Below are positions 32,279-41,202 of a stretch of DNA of 64,000 bases, piece by piece. The notes under the pieces were generated by a model. It was not told the DNA's origin, did no database searches, and saw only the letters and a program-made list of their open reading frames with translations. The stretch comes from JBBSBL01 sp046330255 (lineage in GTDB: Bacteria; Actinomycetota; Thermoleophilia; Solirubrobacterales; Solirubrobacteraceae). Each line of letters starts with the position of its first letter. Within the stretch, counting starts at the first letter, position 1. The stretch is taken from NCBI GenBank assembly GCA_046330255.1, contig JAXLTC010000001.1:744001-808000 (forward strand), in the 5' to 3' direction. The translations under genes and the position numbers were made by a program.

Positions 32279-34254
32279 CCGCCCGCCTCCCTGCGCAGCA
32301 GCAACGCGCCGGCGCCGTCGACCTCGCCGCTCCATCCGGGGCGGACCACGCACGTCGCCTCCGGCCACTGCACCACGGCCGGTCCCCGGACCGCCGCGCC
32401 CCGCTCGAGCGCCGCTCCGTCCAGGACGGCGGTGTCCCGCCACTCGCCGTCGAAGCACGCGCTGCGCGCGCCGAGACGGGCATCGTCCCGTCCGCGCGTC
32501 GCGCGAAGCGGCGGCCGCTCGACGGCGACCGTCGCGGTGACGCGCAGCGCGACGACCTCGACCGGCTCGTCCGCCATGCGGTAGCCGTAGCGCGCCTCGT
32601 GCGCCGCCTCGAAGCGCGCGCGCAGCCGCACCGGGTCGTCCGCGTCGACGGTCAGCTCGAACGCCTGGCGGCGGTAGCGCAGGTCGGCGCGGCGGCGCAG
32701 GAGCGGTCGCTCGAAGCCCGCGGACGCGCGCTCGGACAGCGCCGCGAACGCCTCCTCGAGCGCGGCGGGCCGCAACTCCTCGACCGGCGCGATGTGGGCC
32801 GCCACCTCGTCGCGCCGCAGGTCGGAGATCGCGAGCCCCAGCGCGCTCAGCACACCGGCGGCGCGCGGGACCAGGACGGATGCGATCCCGAGGTCCTCGG
32901 CGAGCGCGCAGGCGTGCGTCCCGCCCGCGCCGCCGAATGCCACGAGCGCGAAGTCGCGCGGGTCGAGCCCGCGCTCGACGGTCACCACCCGCAGCGCCCG
33001 GGCCATCTCGGCGTTGGCGACGCGTACGGTCCCGAGCGCGGTCTGGAGCGGATCGAGGCCGAGCGGCGCGCCGACCCGGCGGAGCGCCTCGAGCGCCCGC
33101 TCGCCGGACAGGCGCAGGCCGCCGGCGAGCGCCGTTCCGCTGTCCAGGTAGCCGAGCGCGAGGTTCGCGTCGGTCACGGTCGGCTCGGCGCCGCCGAGCC
33201 CGTAGGAGGCGGGACCGGGATCGGCCCCGGCCGACCGCGGCCCGACCCGCAGCGCGCCGCCCGGGTCGGCCCAGGCGATCGAGCCGCCGCCCGCGCTGAC
33301 CGTGTGCACGTCGACCATCGGCAGCCGGATCGGCACCCCGGCCACGACCGCCTCGTTGGTCACGGCGGCCTCGCCGCCGCGGATCGGTGCGACGTCGGTG
33401 CTGGTCCCGCCCATGTCGAAGCTGAGCACGTCCGCGAGTCCGCTGGCGGACGCGGCGTACGCCGCGCCGACGACCCCGCCCGCCGGGCCGGAGAGAACGC
33501 ACCCCGCGGCGTGCTCGGCGGCCGCGTCCATGTCGGCGACGCCGCCGGAGGAGCGCATCACCAGCGGGCGCGGCACGCCGGTACGCGCAGCGCGCTCGGC
33601 CAGTCGGTGGAGGTAGCCGCCCAGCCGCGGCGCGAGGTAGGCGTCGGCGGCGGTCGTGGAGCAGCGCTCGTACTCGCGGAACTCGGGCAGCACCTCGCTC
33701 GACAGCGAGACCGGCACGCCGGGCAGCGCGGCCCGCACGGCCTCACCGACCCGGCGCTCGTGCCGCGGGTCGAGGAACGAGAAAAGCAGGCACACGGCGA
33801 TCGCCTCCACCTCCGCGGCGGCCAGCGCGGCGATCGTGGCGGCGAGGTCGTCCTCGTCGAGCGGCACGAGCACTCCCTGCGGCCCGATCCGCTCGCGCAC
33901 GGTGAAGCGCCGCTCGCGCGGCACCAGGGGCGGCGGGCGGTGCGCCGTGAGGTCGTAGAGCGACGCTCGATCCTGGCGGCCGATCTCCAGCAGGTCGCGG
34001 AAGCCCTCGGTGGTGACGAGGCCCAGCCGCGCGCCGCGGCGCTCGAGAAGGGCGTTCGTGGCCACGGTCATCCCGTGAGCGAACGCCGCCACTCGCGCGG
34101 GGTCCACCTGCGCGGCCGCGATCGCGTCCATCGCGCCCTCGGACTGGTCGGCTGGTGTCGAGGGGACCTTCGCGGTCACCAGGCGCCCGTGCTCGACGGC
34201 GACGAGGTCGGTGAACGTGCCGCCGACGTCCACCCCGAGGCGCGCGCCGCTCAC
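32275..34254 (-). CDS. hyuA: hydantoinase A/oxoprolinase family ATPase subunit
   Basis: A 659-residue ASKHA-fold subunit. The phosphate-binding loop LGVDVGGTFTDLVAV is at the N-terminus, with HGMTVATNALLERRG, VRERIGPQGVLVPLDE, LSFDMGGTSTDVAPI, GGGSIAWAD and LVAFGGAGGTHACALAEDLG. Start GTG 34254 gives the canonical N-terminus. It overlaps the VOC gene upstream by four bases and hyuB downstream by four bases, so the three are translationally coupled. Confidence 0.92.
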   Translation of the reverse strand: MSGARLGVDVGGTFTDLVAVEHGRLVTAKVPSTPADQSEGAMDAIAAAQVDPARVAAFAHGMTVATNALLERRGARLGLVTTEGFRDLLEIGRQDRASLYDLTAHRPPPLVPRERRFTVRERIGPQGVLVPLDEDDLAATIAALAAAEVEAIAVCLLFSFLDPRHERRVGEAVRAALPGVPVSLSSEVLPEFREYERCSTTAADAYLAPRLGGYLHRLAERAARTGVPRPLVMRSSGGVADMDAAAEHAAGCVLSGPAGGVVGAAYAASASGLADVLSFDMGGTSTDVAPIRGGEAAVTNEAVVAGVPIRLPMVDVHTVSAGGGSIAWADPGGALRVGPRSAGADPGPASYGLGGAEPTVTDANLALGYLDSGTALAGGLRLSGERALEALRRVGAPLGLDPLQTALGTVRVANAEMARALRVVTVERGLDPRDFALVAFGGAGGTHACALAEDLGIASVLVPRAAGVLSALGLAISDLRRDEVAAHIAPVEELRPAALEEAFAALSERASAGFERPLLRRRADLRYRRQAFELTVDADDPVRLRARFEAAHEARYGYRMADEPVEVVALRVTATVAVERPPLRATRGRDDARLGARSACFDGEWRDTAVLDGAALERGAAVRGPAVVQWPEATCVVRPGWSGEVDGAGALLLRREAGG

Positions 34255-34934
34255 GCGCGGGGCCGGGCCGGCTCCGGGGTGATCAGCGCGACGGCGACGC
34301 CCAGACCGGCCTCGCGACGGACCGTCGCGATGCGCCGGCCGGGCTGGACCGCGTCGCGAGCCTCGCCTAGCAGCGGGCCCAGCACCGCCGCGGCGCGCTC
34401 GAGGTCGGCGACGGCGAACTGCAGGCCCCACAGCCGCGCGGGGCCGGGCGGCCCGCCGGCGGGCTCCACGACCTCGAGGATCGGCCCGTTGGCGAAGCGC
34501 GCGAAACCGCGCCGCGCCTGCCCGCCGCCCGGCACCTCCCCCTCGAGCAGCTTGCGGAGCGGCATGCCGGCCGCCGCCAGCGCGGCGCCGGTGCGCTCGC
34601 GGCTACCCGTGAAGAGGATGACCATGTCCACCGCGATCACGCCGTTGGGATGCCGCGCGGGCGCCTCGGCGGTCTCCTCCGGCGCGGGAGGGGCCGCCGC
34701 CCACGCGCAAGGCAGGCCGTCGAGGTCGGTGGTGCCCGTGGCGCGCGGGGCGGCGGGCGCGGCCGCCAGCGCCAGCGATGCGGTCCCGCCCGCGACGGGC
34801 CGCACCGGGATCCCGCCCGCCACGAGCGCTCCACCGGTCACGGCGAAGCCCGCCGCCGCCCACGCCGCCGACTCCCCGCGGGTCTCGACGCCGGCGAGCG
34901 CCGGTCGCGGCGGCGGGGCGGCGGAGCGGCTCAC
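34251..34934 (-). CDS. VOC (glyoxalase-like) domain protein
   Basis: A 227-residue protein with two half-barrels of the vicinal-oxygen-chelate type. The N-terminal half (LAGVETRGESAAWAAAGFAV) is degenerate; the second half shows VIAVDMVILFTGSRERTGAALAAAG and FANGPILEVVEP, then LWGLQFAVADLERAAAVLGP. The fold assignment rests on this alternation; metal ligands are not certain. It starts 16 bases after the trpB2 stop and overlaps hyuA by four bases, suggesting it acts with the hydantoinase pair, for example as an isomerase or racemase. Confidence 0.65.
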   Translation of the reverse strand: MSRSAAPPPRPALAGVETRGESAAWAAAGFAVTGGALVAGGIPVRPVAGGTASLALAAAPAAPRATGTTDLDGLPCAWAAAPPAPEETAEAPARHPNGVIAVDMVILFTGSRERTGAALAAAGMPLRKLLEGEVPGGGQARRGFARFANGPILEVVEPAGGPPGPARLWGLQFAVADLERAAAVLGPLLGEARDAVQPGRRIATVRREAGLGVAVALITPEPARPRA

Positions 34935-34950
34935 GTCGTCGCCGCGGGCG

Positions 34951-36315
34951 CTAGGCGATCGCGGGCGCGTCGGGCAGCCGCTCGAGCGCGGCCTCCATGT
35001 CCGCCTCGGAGAACTCCGGGTCCTCCAGCTCGCCCGAGAGGTAGGCGTCGTAGGCCGAGAGGTCGAAGTTCCCGTGCCCGCAGAGCCCGAACAGGATCAC
35101 CCGCCGCTCGCCCGCCTCCCTGGCCGCCTCGGCCTCGTCGATCGCCGCCCGGATGGCGTGCGCGGGCTCCGGCGCGGGAATGATCCCCTCGGTCCGCGCG
35201 AAGCGCACCGCGGCCTCGAAGGTGTCGTTCTGCCGGTAGGCCCGCGCCTCGACCAGCCCGGCCTTGACGAGCCCGCTGACCATCGGCGAGTCGCCGTGGT
35301 AGCGCAGCCCGCCGGCGTGGACGGGCGGCGGCACGAAGTCGTGGCCCAGCGTGTACATCGGCATCAGCGGGGTCAGCCCGGCCGTGTCGCCGAAGTCGTA
35401 GCGGTACGCGCCGCGGGTCAGCGTCGGGCAAGCGGCCGGCTCCGCCGCCACGAAACGCGTGCGCGCCTCGCCGCCGAGCACCCGGCGCACGAACGGGAAC
35501 GCGAGCCCGCCGAAGTTGGAGCCCCCGCCGACGCACGCGACGACCACGTCGGGCTCCTCGCCGGCCATCGCCATCTGCGCGATCGCCTCCTGGCCGATCA
35601 CGGTCTGGTGCAGCAGCACGTGGTTGAGTACCGAGCCGAGCGAGTAGTTGGTGTCCGGCGCCTGGGCCGCCACCTCGACGGCCTCCGAGATCGCGATGCC
35701 CAGCGAGCCGGTCGGATGCGAGGCCTGCGCGCGGCCGGACTCGGTCAGATCGCTGGGGGACCGGTGCACGGTCGCGCCCCAGGTCTCCATCATCGAGCGC
35801 CGGTAGGGCTTCTGGTCGTAGCTGGACCCGACCATCCAGACCTCGCACTCGAGCCCGAAGAGCGAGCAGGCGAACGCGAGCGAAGAGCCCCACTGGCCGG
35901 CGCCGGTCTCGGTCGCGAGCTTGCGGATCCCGGCCTGGGCGTTCTCCCAGGCCTGCGGCACGGCGGTGTTCGGCTTGTGCGACCCGGCGGGCGAGACGCC
36001 CTCGTACTTGTAGTAGATGTGCGCGGGGGTGTCGAGCTCTCGCTCCAGGCGGCGCGCGCGGTGCAAGGGCGTTGGGCGCCAGAGCTTGTAGGCCTCGCGA
36101 ACCTCGTCCGGGATCTCGATCTCCGGCTCGGCCGAGACCTCCTGCGCGATCAGCCCCATCGGGAAGATCGGTGTCAGGTCGTCCGGTCCGGCGGGCTGGC
36201 CGGTTGCGGGGCTCAGCGGCGGGTGCGGCTCGCCGGGCAGGTCGGGCAGCAGGTTCACCCAATGCGTCGGAATGTCCCGCTCGCCGAGCAGGTACTTGGT
36301 CGGCTCGTCGCTCAT
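34951..36315 (-). CDS. trpB2: TrpB2-type PLP-dependent enzyme (tryptophan synthase beta-like)
   Basis: A 454-residue fold-type II PLP enzyme of the TrpB2 group, which is longer than the TrpB1 partner of TrpA. The cofactor Lys is in AGSHKPNTA, the phosphate loop is CVGGGSNFGG, and YYKYEGVSPAGSHKPN, ETGAGQWGSSLAFAC and LCGHGNFD are TrpB2 hallmarks. It makes tryptophan from indole and serine, and can act alone; some members use O-phosphoserine. ATG 36315 follows GAGGGAG. No trpA nearby; it heads an operon with VOC-hyuA-hyuB, so a catabolic or salvage use is possible. Confidence 0.9.
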   Translation of the reverse strand: MSDEPTKYLLGERDIPTHWVNLLPDLPGEPHPPLSPATGQPAGPDDLTPIFPMGLIAQEVSAEPEIEIPDEVREAYKLWRPTPLHRARRLERELDTPAHIYYKYEGVSPAGSHKPNTAVPQAWENAQAGIRKLATETGAGQWGSSLAFACSLFGLECEVWMVGSSYDQKPYRRSMMETWGATVHRSPSDLTESGRAQASHPTGSLGIAISEAVEVAAQAPDTNYSLGSVLNHVLLHQTVIGQEAIAQMAMAGEEPDVVVACVGGGSNFGGLAFPFVRRVLGGEARTRFVAAEPAACPTLTRGAYRYDFGDTAGLTPLMPMYTLGHDFVPPPVHAGGLRYHGDSPMVSGLVKAGLVEARAYRQNDTFEAAVRFARTEGIIPAPEPAHAIRAAIDEAEAAREAGERRVILFGLCGHGNFDLSAYDAYLSGELEDPEFSEADMEAALERLPDAPAIA

Positions 36316-36445
36316 CTCACTCCCTCGTCGGTTGGCCCCGGACGCCGATGCTACCGGCGCGCCCGCCCCGAGAATGTCGCGACCTGCACCCGGAGCGAGC
36401 GGCGCGGCTACGATCGCCGCAGGGCCGACATTCGCCCTGCCCATC

Positions 36446-37600
36446 ATGCGCCGCGTCGTCGCGTTCATCCTGCTCGGTGCGGCCGTCGCCGCGCAGGCCT
36501 TCGTGCCCGCCGCAACCGAGGCGCGATCCGTCCCGTACGGCTTCGTGGGGATGAACATGGGCCGCGACGAGGCCGACGAGCCCGCGTGGAGCCAGCCCGA
36601 GCTCGCCCTGATGGCCCGCTCCGGCGTCGAGTCGCTGCGGGCGGCCGTCTACTGGTCGAGACTCCAGCCGGCACCCGGCAGGCTGGAGCTCGGACCGCTC
36701 GACGCGCTCGTGGTCGCGGCGGCGCGCAACGGGATCACGGTGCTGCCGACCGTCCTCGGAGCGCCGGGGTGGGCCGAGCTGCCCGGGCGCGGGCCCGAGC
36801 TTCAGGGCCGGATCGGCGGCCGGCTCCTGCGCGTCTACAAGGTGGGCGTGCCGCGGGACCCGGCGGACTATGGCCGGTTCCTGGCCGTGCTCGCGGCGCG
36901 CTACGGCCCGCGCGGGTCGATCTGGGCGCAGAACCCCAGGCTGCTGCGCCGCCCGATCCGCGAGTGGCAGGTGTGGAACGAGCCCGACCTGCCGCAGTTC
37001 TGGACGCCGCGCTTCGCGCCGAGCTACGTGCGGCTGCTGCGCGCGGCCCGCGTGGCGCTGCGCGCGGTCGACCCCGGCGCGCGCATCGTGCTCGCGGGCC
37101 TGGCGACGAACATCGTCGGCGGCGTCGTGCGGACCACCTGGCGCTCGCTGCAGGAGATCTACGACGCGGGGGGCCGCGGGCTCTTCGACGCCGTCTCGGT
37201 CCACCCGTACTCGGAGTCCGTCGGCAACATGGTGCTGACGCTGCGGCGAGTACGGGAGATCATGCGGCGCGCCGGCGACTCCCGCGTTCCGCTGGCGATC
37301 ACCGAGTTCGGCTGGTCGTCGCGCTTCGGGGCGCGCGGCGCTCGCCGGCAGTCGGCGCTGGTCGCCGACTCCTTCGCGCGGCTCGCGGCCCTGCGACGCC
37401 GCCTGCGCATCGAGTCGGCCTACTGGTACATGTGGTCCTCGCCCGACTCCGGGCACAACCTCTTCCAGTACACGGGACTGCGCCGGCAGGGCCCGCACGG
37501 GATGACGTCCAAGCCGGCGATGGCCGCGCTGCGGCGCGTCGCGCTGGAGCTCGAGGGATGCGACGCCAAGGCGCGGGCCGACCGCTGCCTGTCGTCATGA
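36446..37600 (+). CDS. secreted glycoside hydrolase, GH-A clan, paralogue 1
   Basis: A 384-residue exported protein with a signal peptide of about 26 residues (RRVVAFILLGAAVAAQAF). Clan GH-A catalytic pair: acid/base E179 in VWNEPDLPQFW and nucleophile E287 in AITEFGWSS. Other barrel landmarks: YWSRLQPAPGRLE, SVHPYSESVG and AYWYMWSSPD. This is close to the GH39/GH5-like putative cellulases of Actinobacteria; substrate not determined. Its stop overlaps the start of paralogue 2 (ATGA), so the two are coupled. Confidence 0.8.
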   Translation: MRRVVAFILLGAAVAAQAFVPAATEARSVPYGFVGMNMGRDEADEPAWSQPELALMARSGVESLRAAVYWSRLQPAPGRLELGPLDALVVAAARNGITVLPTVLGAPGWAELPGRGPELQGRIGGRLLRVYKVGVPRDPADYGRFLAVLAARYGPRGSIWAQNPRLLRRPIREWQVWNEPDLPQFWTPRFAPSYVRLLRAARVALRAVDPGARIVLAGLATNIVGGVVRTTWRSLQEIYDAGGRGLFDAVSVHPYSESVGNMVLTLRRVREIMRRAGDSRVPLAITEFGWSSRFGARGARRQSALVADSFARLAALRRRLRIESAYWYMWSSPDSGHNLFQYTGLRRQGPHGMTSKPAMAALRRVALELEGCDAKARADRCLSS

Positions 37601-38751
37601 GCGCCCGGCTCGCCGCGGCGCTCGCAATGGCCGCGACCTTGGCGGCCGCGGCGCCGTCCGCCGCGTCCGGGGCCCTGCCCCGGGACTTCTTCGGGGTCGG
37701 GCTCGACCAGCGCACGCTCGCGAACGAGCAGGTGGACCGTGCGGCGGAGTTCGCGCTGATGCGGGCGAGCGGGGTCGAGACGGTGCGCGTTCGCGTGAGC
37801 TGGGCGAACGCCCAGCCCAGGCCGCCCGGCGGACCGCTGCCGCGCGGATGGGAGCCGGTCGGCGGGGTGGCGACCTCCTTCGCGAGCACGGACTACCTGA
37901 TGCTCGCGGCCGGACGGTTCGGGCTCGCGGTCCAGCTCGCGGTGGACGACGCCCCGCGCTGGGCGCGCCGCGGGCGCGAGCAGCGCTCCCCACCGTCGGG
38001 AACGCGCCGCTACGCGGCGTTCGTCGAGGCGCTGGTCGCGCGCTACAGGCCCGACTCGCCCTTCTGGACGGGGCTCGGGGTGCCGGCGGCGCTGCGCGCG
38101 CGGATCGCGGGACTCGAGGTGTGGACGGAGCCCAACCTGCTCACCGGGTGGGTGGTCCACCCGTTGCTCCCCTACGACGGTCACACGCTGCAGGGCGCCT
38201 ACGCACGCCTGCTGCGCGCGACCCGGCTCGCCGTCCGGCGCGCGGACCCGCGCGTCCGGGTGCTGGTCGGAGCGCTGGCGGCGCGCAGCTGGGACGCGCT
38301 CGCACGGCTCTACCGCCTCGGCGGGCGAGGCGCGTTCGACGGGGTCGCGCTCGAGGTCTACGGCGCGCGCGTCCGCGACCTCCTCGCCGACATCGGGCGC
38401 GTTCGGCGAGTCCTGCGCCGCCACGGAGGCGGCCCGGTGCCGATCGTGGTCGCGCAGATGGGCTGGAGCTCGGCCGCACACCTGACGCTCGAGGGCGACG
38501 AGCTGGTGTTGGACAGCGACGAGCGCGGCCAGGCCCGCCTGGCCGCCGAGTCGCTGCAGGCCCTCGCCGCCGCGCGCCGGCGGCTGGGGATATCGCGCGT
38601 CGTGTGGGCGTCGTGGGTCACCGCCGACCGCGACCTCGAGAACGGCTTCGACTACGTCGGCCTGCGCCGCCTGGACGACTTCGGCGTCGTCTCGAAGCCG
38701 GCCCTCCGCGCCTACGCGCGGACAGCGCTGGCGCTCGAGTCGCGCGGCTGA
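37597..38751 (+). CDS. secreted GH-A clan paralogue 2 with altered nucleophile position
   Basis: A 384-residue exported protein of exactly the same length as its upstream neighbour and clearly its paralogue. Signal peptide about residues 1-25. The acid/base Glu is kept as E178 (VWTEPNLLTG, with Thr instead of Asn before it), but the nucleophile position reads VVAQMGWSS, giving Q287 where the neighbour has E287. A retaining mechanism should not work with Gln, so it may be a carbohydrate-binding pseudo-enzyme or use another residue. ATG overlaps the preceding stop by four bases. The 3' end overlaps glcF by 40 bases (convergent). Confidence 0.75.
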   Translation: MSARLAAALAMAATLAAAAPSAASGALPRDFFGVGLDQRTLANEQVDRAAEFALMRASGVETVRVRVSWANAQPRPPGGPLPRGWEPVGGVATSFASTDYLMLAAGRFGLAVQLAVDDAPRWARRGREQRSPPSGTRRYAAFVEALVARYRPDSPFWTGLGVPAALRARIAGLEVWTEPNLLTGWVVHPLLPYDGHTLQGAYARLLRATRLAVRRADPRVRVLVGALAARSWDALARLYRLGGRGAFDGVALEVYGARVRDLLADIGRVRRVLRRHGGGPVPIVVAQMGWSSAAHLTLEGDELVLDSDERGQARLAAESLQALAAARRRLGISRVVWASWVTADRDLENGFDYVGLRRLDDFGVVSKPALRAYARTALALESRG

Positions 38752-40049
38752 CCGCGCGAGGCCCCCGCGCGCACGGAACGGTCGAGCAGCTCCATCGGGT
38801 GCACGATCGCCGGCGGATGTCCGGCGGCCCGCAGGTGGGCGGCGATCTGGACCGAGCAGCCGGGATTCGCCGAGACGATCGTCTCGGCGCCGGTCGCGAG
38901 CAGGTTGCGCGCCTTGCGGGCGCCGAGCTCGCGCGCGGGCCCCGGCTCGAGCAGGTTGTGCACGCCCGCCGAGCCGCAGCAGATCTCCCACTCGCCGGGC
39001 TCCACCAACTCGAGCCCGGGGACCTCTCCCAGCAGCCGCCGCGGCTGCGCGCGGACGCCCTGCGCGTGGGCGAGGTGGCACGCGTCGTGGTATACGGCGC
39101 GCATCGGCAACGGACCGCGCGCGGCGCGCGTACCGGCAGCCGCGAGATGCTCGTGCACGTCGCGCACCCGCGCCGAGAAGTCGCGCGCGCGCCGCGCCCA
39201 CTCGGGCTCGTCGGCCAGCAGGTCGCCGTAGTCCTTCATCCCCGAGCCGCAGCCCGCCGCGTTCGAGACCACCGTCTCGCACCCGTCGAAGGCGTCGATC
39301 GTCGCCTTCGCGAGCGCCCGCGCCTCCCGCTCGGATCCGCTGTGCAGCTGCAGCGATCCGCAGCAGCGCGGAAGGCGCGGGGCGAGCACCTCGAAGCCCT
39401 CGGCGGAAAGCACCCGCACCGTGGCCGCATTGACATCGCCGAAGAAGGCGCGCTGGACGCAGCCCTGCACCAGGCCGACGCGGCCACGCGCCGGACCGAG
39501 TGCCGGAGTGCGCTCCGCGAGCCGGTGCAGCGCGGCGCGCGCCGGCGCGCGGGGGGTGAGCGCGAGCAGCGCGCGCAGGCGCGGGACCCGCCCGAGCAGG
39601 CCCCCGCGCCGGCGCATCGCGGCGGTGCCCATGCCGAGCCTGCCGGCGGCCGCCGCCGCAGGCGCTACCGCGCGCAGGCGGCCCGGATGGGTGAAGAGCC
39701 CGAAAAGCGCGGCCCGGTACGCGCGATCGGCGCGCGAGCGCGGGTGCAGACGCTCCACCTGCGCGCGCGTCTGCTGCAGCAGCAGGTCGTAACGCACCCC
39801 GGACGGGCACGCGGTGACGCACGCCATGCAGCCCAGGCAGCGATCGAAATGGGTGACCATCTCGCCTGACAGCTCGGGCTGCTCGTGCCCCAGCCGCATC
39901 AGCTCGATCCGGCCCCGCGGCGAGTCCGGCTCGCTCGCCCACAGCGCATAGGTCGGGCAGCTCGGCAGGCAGAAGCCGCAGTGGACGCAGTCCCGGAGCA
40001 GCGCCGGGTCGGGCGGGCGGCGGTGGTCCCACGCGGAGGAGGCGCCCAT
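38712..40049 (-). CDS. glcF: glycolate oxidase iron-sulfur subunit GlcF
   Basis: A 445-residue iron-sulfur subunit. Two [4Fe-4S] motifs: CVHCGFCLPSCPTY and CLGCMACVTACPSG; two CCG domains with CCGSLQLHSG and CCGSAGVHNL for further cluster or quinone interaction. It passes electrons from GlcD/GlcE to the membrane quinone pool in glycolate oxidation. Its ATG overlaps the glcE stop by one base (TGATG). Convergent with the second GH-A paralogue, with a 40-base overlap. Confidence 0.92.
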   Translation of the reverse strand: MGASSAWDHRRPPDPALLRDCVHCGFCLPSCPTYALWASEPDSPRGRIELMRLGHEQPELSGEMVTHFDRCLGCMACVTACPSGVRYDLLLQQTRAQVERLHPRSRADRAYRAALFGLFTHPGRLRAVAPAAAAAGRLGMGTAAMRRRGGLLGRVPRLRALLALTPRAPARAALHRLAERTPALGPARGRVGLVQGCVQRAFFGDVNAATVRVLSAEGFEVLAPRLPRCCGSLQLHSGSEREARALAKATIDAFDGCETVVSNAAGCGSGMKDYGDLLADEPEWARRARDFSARVRDVHEHLAAAGTRAARGPLPMRAVYHDACHLAHAQGVRAQPRRLLGEVPGLELVEPGEWEICCGSAGVHNLLEPGPARELGARKARNLLATGAETIVSANPGCSVQIAAHLRAAGHPPAIVHPMELLDRSVRAGASRGQPRDSSASAVRA

Positions 40050-41200
40050 CAGATGCCGCCCGCGAAGACGCCCGGGCTGCAGGTGCCGGCCGGGTCGAAG
40101 CGCGCCTTGACGCGCCGCATCAGGTCGAGCGCCGGTCCGTCCGGGACGCCCCAGCCGTCGACCGCGGCACGCAGCTCGCGGGGGCCCTCCTGGAGCACGA
40201 CCGGCAGCGGGTGGAGCCGCCGGCGGAGCTCCGAGAGCCCGGCGGCGGCGTCGGTGCCCGCCGGTAGTGCGATCCAGGTCAGGCCGAGCGCGGCGCGGCC
40301 CACGGCCGAATCGGCGCCGGTTGCCGCGGCCGCCTCGAGGACCTCGGCGAGCCGCGAGGGAAGCCCCGCGACTCGCACGACCGCGGCGCCGGGCGCGGCG
40401 CGCTGCGCCTCGCGCTGCGCGGCCCACAGCGGCTCGTCGCTCTCCTCCGAAGGCTCCGGGTCGAGGCCGGCCCGGCCCAGCACGTCCGCCGCGCGGGATG
40501 CGAGCCGGCCCGCGGCGCGGCCACCGGCCCGCGCGAGGATCGCGCCGCCGTCCGGCGTCCAGCGCACGTCGAGCGCCTCCAGCTCGAGCGGCTCCGCGCC
40601 TAGCGCCGCGGCGCCGCGCGCGAGCGCCCCGGGCTCCGCGGCGCGCGCCACGACGGTGGCTGTCGAAGCCGGGAGCGGATGCAGCCGGACGACGACCTCG
40701 ACGATCGTGCCGAGCGTCCCGAACGAGCCGGCGTAGAGCTTCGCGAGGTCGTAGCCGGCGACGTTCTTGATGACCCGGCTGCCGGTCTTCGCGAGCGTGC
40801 CGTCCGCCAGCGCGACGGTCGCGCCGAGGACGAGGTCGCGGGCCGAGCCGTGCCGGTGGCGCCACGGACCGGAGTCCGCGGTCGCCACGACGCCGCCGAT
40901 CGTCGCCGCGCCGCCCGGGTCCGGCGGGTCGAGCGCGAGCGCCTGGGCGTGCTCGGCGAACGCCTGCTGGGCGCGGGCGAGCGGAAGCCCGGCCCGCAGC
41001 ACCGCCGTCAGGTCCCCGGGGTCGTAGGCCACGATCTCCTCGAGCGCGCCGGTCGACAACTCGATCTCGGCCCCGCGACCGGGCGCGCCCCACGCGCGCT
41101 TCGTGCCGCCCCCCGAGGGGCGCACGCGCTCGCCGGCGGCGGCGGCCCGCGCGAGCACGGCGGCGGCCGCTCCCGGGTCGGCCGGCCGCTCGACGCGCAT
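40049..41200 (-). CDS. glcE: glycolate oxidase FAD-binding subunit GlcE
   Basis: A 383-residue FAD-linked subunit, shorter than GlcD as expected. The PCMH-type FAD domain shows RPSGGGTKRAWG, IVAYDPGDLTAVLRAG, GGAATIGGVVATADSGPWRH and TGSRVIKNVAGYDLAKL, and the protein ends with KARFDPAGTCSPGVFAGG. It forms the flavin part of glycolate dehydrogenase with GlcD. It starts two bases after the glcD stop. Confidence 0.92.
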   Translation of the reverse strand: MRVERPADPGAAAAVLARAAAAGERVRPSGGGTKRAWGAPGRGAEIELSTGALEEIVAYDPGDLTAVLRAGLPLARAQQAFAEHAQALALDPPDPGGAATIGGVVATADSGPWRHRHGSARDLVLGATVALADGTLAKTGSRVIKNVAGYDLAKLYAGSFGTLGTIVEVVVRLHPLPASTATVVARAAEPGALARGAAALGAEPLELEALDVRWTPDGGAILARAGGRAAGRLASRAADVLGRAGLDPEPSEESDEPLWAAQREAQRAAPGAAVVRVAGLPSRLAEVLEAAAATGADSAVGRAALGLTWIALPAGTDAAAGLSELRRRLHPLPVVLQEGPRELRAAVDGWGVPDGPALDLMRRVKARFDPAGTCSPGVFAGGI

Positions 41201-41202
41201 GG

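Noticed and set aside
32599..38751. A 2050-codon plus-strand open frame over the hyuAB-trpB2 region
   Set aside because: It is antisense to four well-supported genes for most of its length; only its last 384 codons (from 37597) are a real gene. Long false frames are expected at this GC content.
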